8,878 nucleotides of DNA from GCA-2862585 sp963991165 (lineage in GTDB: Bacteria; Bacteroidota; Bacteroidia; Flavobacteriales; UBA7312), in NCBI GenBank assembly GCA_963991165.1, contig CAXDOW010000080.1, positions 1 to 8,878 on the forward strand, written 5' to 3'. The position numbers were made by a program, and so were the translations under genes. The notes under the pieces were generated by a model. It ran no database searches. It worked only from the letters and a program-made list of their open reading frames with translations, and was not told the origin of the DNA. Positions within the stretch are counted from its first letter, which is position 1. Each line of letters opens with the position of its first letter. Positions 6,401 through 8,878 of this stretch are shown here, piece after piece.

Positions 6401-8878
6401 ATCACAATTCGAACGAACATAGAAATAAGTGAAACCTCCTTCACCGAGATGTGAGGCAGTGATAAATGTATCGGTCACTGTAGTCGTGTTCCAACCACTT
6501 GATGGCAAATAGTAAATGACCTTGTAAGAGGTCGCACCCAAGACAGCTTGCCAAGAGTAAGTCACTTCGTAAGCAGAACTTGAAATGGAAATATTTGAAG
6601 GAGGAACACAATCAGCTAGTGTTGTGAAACTACCTGAAAAAGTCAAACAAGAATAATCTGAAGAGGCAACTAATACCTCATATGATGTATATGGATCCAA
6701 AGAGGTTAAAGTGATTTCAGTATCTTCAAAATCTTCTATTGAAGTCCACGTTACACCACCATCAGAACTGTAACTAATGTTGTAAGATTCCAAATCCAAA
6801 TCGGTATACCAAGATAAGGTTGCTGTTGTCGACGACACATCACTAATCTCAATTTCAGAAGAAGATTGAGAGGAAATTTCCGTGAGGTTATATGTTTCAG
6901 AGGTCGCCGTACAACCCTGTGAATCACTAACAGTAACTGCATACTCACCGCCCTCAAAGGCCATATATGTTGAGAAGGTAGCTTCATTAATTTGCTCACC
7001 GTCTAAGAGCCATTGATAAGATGAATAGTCAGTTGTTACATTCAACTCGACGCTTTCCCCACTACATACAACGTCAGAAGAGGAGACAACTGATATATCG
7101 ATATCACAAATAGGAAGTTCAATGGAATAAAGGTCAGAATAAGAAGAGAATATACCATCTTCACATATAGATCGAATATAGAAATAACCAAAACCACCTT
7201 CTCCCAAGTGAGATAAGTTAATAAACGTATCTGTCACAATGGTACTAACCCAGCCTGTGGAAGGCATGGAATACACTACTTTATAAGATGTTGAAGCCAA
7301 AACAGGGTCCCATGAAAGAGTAACATCATAAGCACCAGCCACTAAAGAAATATTTTCTGGAGTAATACATTCCGCCAGAGTGGTAAAACTACTGGTGAAT
7401 AATTCAGACTCACAGCCGTAGTCAACTGAAGTAATTATCACATCATAGGTCGTATATGACAACAGACCGGAAAGACTTATTGACGACCCTTGATGACCTT
7501 CTATGGTTGTCCATGTTTCGCCACCATCGGCACTATATTCGATATTGTAAACATCTGTTTGGGAGGCATTGTCCCAATCGAGAGTAGCATAATTAGATGT
7601 AATGTTACTAAACTCTAAGTCGGTAACTGCCTGAACAGTAATTATATTAATTTCAATCAAATTAGAGGTAGATATACAACCATTTTCGTCTATAGCAATC
7701 GCATAATATTCATCGGAATTACTAGTGGTAAATGTATATCCCGAATTGGCAACTAAATTATCTTGAGAATCATACCATTGATAAGAAGTAAAGCCATCAG
7801 TTGCTGTTAAAGTTGCTTCTTCTCCAACACATAATTGTGTAGAAGAGGCGGCGACGGACAGCAAGTTACTTTCTTGTAAGCCTATGCTTACTTGTTCAGA
7901 GTCGGTACAGCCAGCATCATCTGTTACACTAAACGTATATGTTCCTACTGTAAGTGATGAAACATCCAAGTCATTAGTGTTTATTGTATAATTTCCATAT
8001 GCATTTTCTACTTCAAAAGAAACAGAACCTAAAGAATCCAAACATGAAGCAGGAGTAACATTGGCTGTTAATTCAATATCACAGGTTGGCAACTGTTCAG
8101 TAAATAATTCAGACCATGAAGAAGAGTAGTCCTCACATACAGATTTGATATAAAGTTGAAGAGTACCTCCAGTTAAGTAATTAACGACTAGGGAAGAACC
8201 TTCAACGATAGTGTAATTCCAACCATCAAATGGTATGTAGTAATAAACTTCAAAAGTGTTGGCATTAGTTGGTATTACATCCCAACTTATAGTAGCAGTA
8301 TTAGGTGTAAAACTAAACTCTAATTCCTCTGGCGAGTTACAAGACAATAAAGTTGTAAAAGCAACTTCAGTAGAGTATGTACAATTATTTTCATCAAAAG
8401 CTATAATATTAAATGTATATTCTACACCATCAAGTAAATCGGTTAACTCAATATCACTTTCTTCATAGTTGAGAACTTCAACAATAGTGGACGAATCGTC
8501 AGAAATAAAATATTCTATATCATAGGTCAAGAAATCGTCTGTATTCCAACTTACAAACGAGCTATTAGTAGAGATATCTGAAACTGATAGTTCGAAAGGA
8601 GAAGCATTGTTAATTGTAAGATATAACGTAGCAACAGAATCACAACCAGCGGTATTAGTTGTATTATATATATACTCACCACTTTCTGTGTAGACATCAC
8701 CATTCCACTCATAACTATCACATGCAACTACCTCTTGTTCTGATGATGAAGAGTTGTTAATGGTCAAGCTTAAAGAAGCAATAGAATCACAACCAGATGA
8801 ATTAATAAAGTTGATGTTATAAACACCACTCTCAGTGTAAAGCTCTCCATTCCACTCGTAGCTATCGCAAGATGTAAC
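485..8878 (-). CDS. Giant repetitive T9SS-secreted surface protein (FN3/Ig-like adhesin type), 5' end outside window
   Basis: The frame is open from the window edge to a TAA at 487-485, giving 2797 residues with no frameshift. Residues here are counted from the first in-window codon. Domains in order: two CDSYEWNG repeats (4-93); a diverged FN3 pair (94-266); a SprB-like module (267-337); an Ig-like domain (338-417); eight FN3a-FN3b-Ig triads (418-2451); a partial ninth triad (2452-2622); a last FN3-like domain (2623-2707); and a T9SS type A sorting domain (2708-2797). No catalytic domain is visible. The repeats are Ser/Thr/Asp/Glu rich and almost free of Lys/Arg, with Cys in pairs, as expected for an extracellular beta-sandwich rod. 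Known relatives with this architecture are T9SS cargo proteins; a role in adhesion, biofilm or gliding is inferred only. The TTG at 8767 is not a credible start because it lies inside a repeat whose in-frame upstream copy continues to the edge. Signal peptide and promoter are off-window. Confidence 0.95.
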   Translation of the reverse strand, partial: VTSCDSYEWNGELYTESGVYNINFINSSGCDSIASLSLTINNSSSSEQEVVACDSYEWNGDVYTESGEYIYNTTNTAGCDSVATLYLTINNASPFELSVSDISTNSSFVSWNTDDFLTYDIEYFISDDSSTIVEVLNYEESDIELTDLLDGVEYTFNIIAFDENNCTYSTEVAFTTLLSCNSPEELEFSFTPNTATISWDVIPTNANTFEVYYYIPFDGWNYTIVEGSSLVVNYLTGGTLQLYIKSVCEDYSSSWSELFTEQLPTCDIELTANVTPASCLDSLGSVSFEVENAYGNYTINTNDLDVSSLTVGTYTFSVTDDAGCTDSEQVSIGLQESNLLSVAASSTQLCVGEEATLTATDGFTSYQWYDSQDNLVANSGYTFTTSNSDEYYAIAIDENGCISTSNLIEINIITVQAVTDLEFSNITSNYATLDWDNASQTDVYNIEYSADGGETWTTIEGHQGSSISLSGLLSYTTYDVIITSVDYGCESELFTSSFTTLAECITPENISLVAGAYDVTLSWDPVLASTSYKVVYSMPSTGWVSTIVTDTFINLSHLGEGGFGYFYIRSICEDGIFSSYSDLYSIELPICDIDISVVSSSDVVCSGESVELNVTTDYSSYQWLLDGEQINEATFSTYMAFEGGEYAVTVSDSQGCTATSETYNLTEISSQSSSEIEISDVSSTTATLSWYTDLDLESYNISYSSDGGVTWTSIEDFEDTEITLTSLDPYTSYEVLVASSDYSCLTFSGSFTTLADCVPPSNISISSSAYEVTYSWQAVLGATSYKVIYYLPSSGWNTTTVTDTFITASHLGEGGFTYFYVRSNCDGDDISSYSNLYYIELSNCDIEVSMSTLSNSFCDGESIELNVSSDFSSYQWYLDDEQIDGATTSSITASESGDYSVVVSNSIGCIITSDVLGISETVVDAVSEVEFNNLSSSYVSVDWNNASQTDMYRFEYSSDGGVSWTIIDEHQGSSINLSDLSANTTYTIVITSLSYGCESDPFTTSFTTLPECITPENISVSTTVDNVTLSWDDLFAATSYTVVYYLPQTGWQTTSVTDNYITLTHLSEGGYAYFYVRSQCGEGINSPYSDLYSIELVNCDVDVIVSSLSSVYCIGDEYELSASSGFETYQWYLNDESIEDATSSTYSVSAGGSYYVVATSYQGCNITSEDYVVTEISGASSSDIEISDITATSVHIEWESLSSPEVYEISYSTDGGSSWTILIDEYEGTEATLTGLSVYTNYDLLITSTTYSCETYTGSFTTLADCVPPSNISLVADADEVTISWSHVFGATSYKLIYYLAETGWQTTTVTDTELTLNHLGEGGYAYFYIRSNCEEGIHSSYSNLNYIELPDCESHLWVTASDISFCTGNSVNLSVSSDFVTYQWYYNDEVIQGATTSTISVSQGGEYYVNVSDSIGCSVTSYSEEINEIVVDAVSSIEFNDLSSSYVSVDWDNASQTGMYDFEYSSDGGLTWTIIEDHQGSSINLFDLSSYTTYDIIVTSVAFECESEPFTSSFTTLHPCITPTNIELSATSSDVTISWDAVLAASSYQLVYYLVETGWQSVSVTDTYYTLSHGGNGGYGYFYLRSNCGENTFSPYSDFYSIELPDCDIDLSITSLFNSICIGDNLELSVPSNYSSYQWYLNDEPIEGAVTSNVLILTGGQYSVIVTTDLGCQITSEISTITEISSSTTYDISVDDISSSSAYLEWENISEVENYDISLSVDGGSTWSTMYEDFEGTEVSLTGLSSFTNYTILITSSTYNCESYSATFTTMADCVSPTDITLLADADEVTFSWGAVLGASSYKVVYYLPETGWQNTTVTDSFISLSHLGEGGFAYFYVRTNCEEGIHSPYSELYFIELTDCDIDVSITSASTAFCVGEDIELSVSSDFASYQWYVDNTLIDGATSSSYTASSGGQYHVVVSNDIGCQITSNSLNVTEISSSSLDIEVSNITTSAVDIEWNNVSDVEEYNISYSIDGGATWVVLTEDYVGTDATLTGLTPYTNYDILISSVAYSCETYTTSFTTLADCVPPSNITLSATGSEVTLSWDAVLGATSYSVIYYLPSTGWVATLVTDTDLTLSHSGEGGFAYFYVRTNCGDEFISSYSNLHYIELPDCDLDVSITALSTTFCVGESTELSVSSDYLSYQWYLDGEQINGATLSSYTATEGGEYSVVVTNALACFVTSEVLEISETVLEAVSSVEFDNLTSSYVSIDWDNPSPTGMYNFEYSSDGGVTWTTIEDHQGSSINLSDLSSYTTYDIIITSVSYGCESEPFTSSFSTLAECTTPTNVSLSATSTEVTLSWDPVFAASSYKVVYYLSSTGWVSATVTDTFITLTHLGEGGFAYFYVRSNCGEGISSSYSDFTSIELPDCEEELSITTLSTNFCSGQSVELSVSSDYTAYQWYLDDEEVDGATTNSYNASQGGEYFVVITNSFGCNITSESIEISETIIEAVSTVEFDNLTTSYVSIDWDNASQTGIYNFEYSSDGGVTWTTIEDHQGSSINLMDLSSSTTYDIVITSVSFGCESEAFSSQFTTLSECLSPTNISVSNTTTSATISWDEMANAQSYEILYDFGNGFVSESTESNSVTLDLSAASSYEFYLKTICSDEQESDWSELQSFTVSCDEPDNLEFSNEGTDVTIDWDGNATEYWLIYNYGNGWNYVYPTESEYSLSNVAIGSTIYVYIRSLCDSENNFVSSWASDSYTTVSGAKLAQSQSPTFELYPNPTNGEVSISFVNDNKSDYQLLIVDAFGKEVYNQYIGTEMLSTQFNVNLSNYSKGVYIVKIIGDQATFTRRLILQ
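488..757 (-). other. T9SS type A C-terminal sorting domain (Por secretion tail)
   Basis: The last 90 residues contain the hallmark blocks of the Por secretion system sorting domain: FELYPNPTNGEVSISF, then YQLLIVDAFGKEVYNQ, then LSNYSKGVYIVKI, and the basic end FTRRLILQ directly before the stop. In known T9SS cargo this beta-sandwich directs passage across the outer membrane and is normally removed by the PorU sortase, with attachment to A-LPS or release. Unlike the acidic repeats it contains several Lys and Arg. This is the strongest evidence that the giant protein is exported. Confidence 0.95.
758..1525 (-). other. Partial ninth triad (type A FN3a plus diverged FN3b) and a final FN3-like domain
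   Basis: 1265-1525 codes for a type A FN3a nearly identical in protein to that of the preceding unit (SYVSIDWDNASQTGIYNF, EYSSDGGVTWTTIEDHQG). 1013-1264 codes for an FN3 domain that begins like FN3b (LSPTNIS) but lacks the GEGG core. 758-1012 codes for another diverged FN3-like domain (VTIDWDG, YVYIRSLCDSENN). No Ig domain follows. The repeat array therefore degenerates towards the sorting domain, the usual pattern at the edge of a tandem array. Confidence 0.8.
1526..7627 (-). repeat. Array of eight tandem FN3a-FN3b-Ig triads (period 253-255 codons)
   Basis: Eight complete units in protein order: T1 6863-7627, T2 6104-6862, T3 5339-6103, T4 4577-5338, T5 3812-4576, T6 3050-3811, T7 2291-3049, T8 1526-2290. 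Each codes for FN3a (85-87 residues, with SxDGGxxW and a Cys pair), FN3b (87 residues, GEGGFAYFYVRSNC type core, ending IELPDC) and an Ig-like domain (81 residues, FCxGE..ELSVSSD, SYQWYLDDE, GATTSS, GGEYxVVV, GC). Two subtypes exist. Type A (T1, T3, T5, T8) has SQTGMYNFEYSSDGG, EDHQGSSINL, TPxN and YSDLYSIEL; type B (T2, T4, T6, T7) has EISDITxT, TLTGLxxYTNYDILI, TLADCVPPSN and YSNLxYIEL. Domain families are assigned from these motifs; boundaries were placed after conserved Cys and by unit length. Confidence 0.92.
7628..8599 (-). other. Entry module of the giant protein: diverged FN3 pair, SprB-like module, Ig-like domain
   Basis: 8339-8599 codes for an FN3-like domain (SFVSWNTDDFLTYDIEYF, YTFNIIAFDENNCT) and 8081-8338 for a second (ATISWDV, LYIKSVCED). 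7868-8080 codes for a module resembling the SprB repeat of gliding-motility adhesins: PASC, GSVSFEV, VGTYTFSVTDDAGCTD. 7628-7867 codes for an Ig-like domain (LCVGEEATL, SYQWYDS, ENGC). This is the same FN3a-FN3b-Ig order as the later array, but diverged and with the SprB-like module inserted between FN3b and Ig. It is the only SprB-like copy in the window. Confidence 0.75.
8600..8869 (-). repeat. CDSYEWNG surface repeat, two in-frame copies (49-residue period)
   Basis: Copy 1 (8869-8723) begins CDSYEWNGELYTESGVY and has GCDSIASLSLTINN; copy 2 (8722-8600) begins CDSYEWNGDVYTESGEY and has GCDSVATLYLTINN. Copy 1 is preceded in frame by V-T-S at the window edge, which matches the end of another such unit, so more copies probably lie upstream. 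This short Cys-containing repeat is a recurrent element of T9SS-secreted surface proteins in Flavobacteriales-like genomes (established pattern; I cannot name a database family with certainty). Each unit has two conserved Cys (CDSY and GCDS) that could pair. Confidence 0.85.

Noticed and set aside
6751..6999. Minus-strand alternative frame of 82 codons
   Set aside because: It is an out-of-frame shadow of the FN3a and Ig parts of the repeat array; its basic, Leu-rich peptide has no family features.
1526..7627. CRISPR or noncoding satellite array
   Set aside because: The period is about 765 bases, is always a multiple of three, and compared copies differ at third codon positions. There are no short identical repeats with unique spacers.
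1265..7627. Sialidase/BNR enzyme suggested by the repeated SxDGGxxW motif
   Set aside because: The motif sits in FN3-type domains of about 86 residues separated by other domains, and no sialidase catalytic residues or propeller spacing are visible.
8256..8468. Plus-strand open frame of 70 codons with a hydrophobic start
   Set aside because: It is antisense to the FN3 pair of the giant gene, with no supporting start context or domain. The hydrophobic start is not enough to call a signal peptide.
485..8878. Pseudogene or assembly collapse in the repeat gene
   Set aside because: The frame is intact through all units and repeat copies are distinct from one another at the DNA level, so decay is not visible. 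A missing or extra unit cannot be excluded from this sequence alone.

Overview
The window looks like chromosomal DNA of a member of the Bacteroidota, most likely a marine or aquatic Flavobacteriales-type organism. The evidence is a type IX secretion (T9SS) C-terminal sorting domain, the CDSYxWNG-type and SprB-like surface repeats common in that phylum, a RimP of Bacteroidota type, AT-rich DNA, and no Shine-Dalgarno sequence before the one visible start codon. This placement is inference from protein character, not from a database search.

Layout: everything real is on the minus strand. From base 8878 down to 485 there is one uninterrupted reading frame of 2797 codons plus stop, which enters the window already open. 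It encodes the C-terminal part of a giant secreted surface protein. In protein order it has two copies of a 49-residue CDSYEWNG repeat, a diverged fibronectin type III (FN3) pair, a SprB-like module and an Ig-like domain. Next come eight tandem triads (FN3a-FN3b-Ig, 253-255 residues each), a ninth partial triad, one more FN3-like domain, and a T9SS sorting domain ending in RRLILQ. After its stop comes a 100-base gap with a strong hairpin plus T-tract (397-415). Then rimP (ribosome maturation factor) starts at 384 and leaves the window at base 1 with 128 codons present.

Working together: the two genes are functionally unrelated as far as the sequence shows. The giant protein should be exported by Sec (its signal peptide lies outside the window) and then by T9SS, and be attached to or released from the cell surface; adhesion or motility is plausible but unproven. 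rimP normally heads or sits in a rimP-nusA-infB type cluster, so the window probably marks the border between an accessory surface-protein gene and a core translation/transcription cluster.

The most interesting features are a two-subtype higher-order repeat (A B A B A B B A A) with a defect in its alternation, repeat divergence that is confined to third codon positions where I compared two neighbours, an Asp-box-like turn in every repeated FN3a domain, and a terminator-like hairpin pressed against the rimP start codon, downstream of a candidate promoter box.
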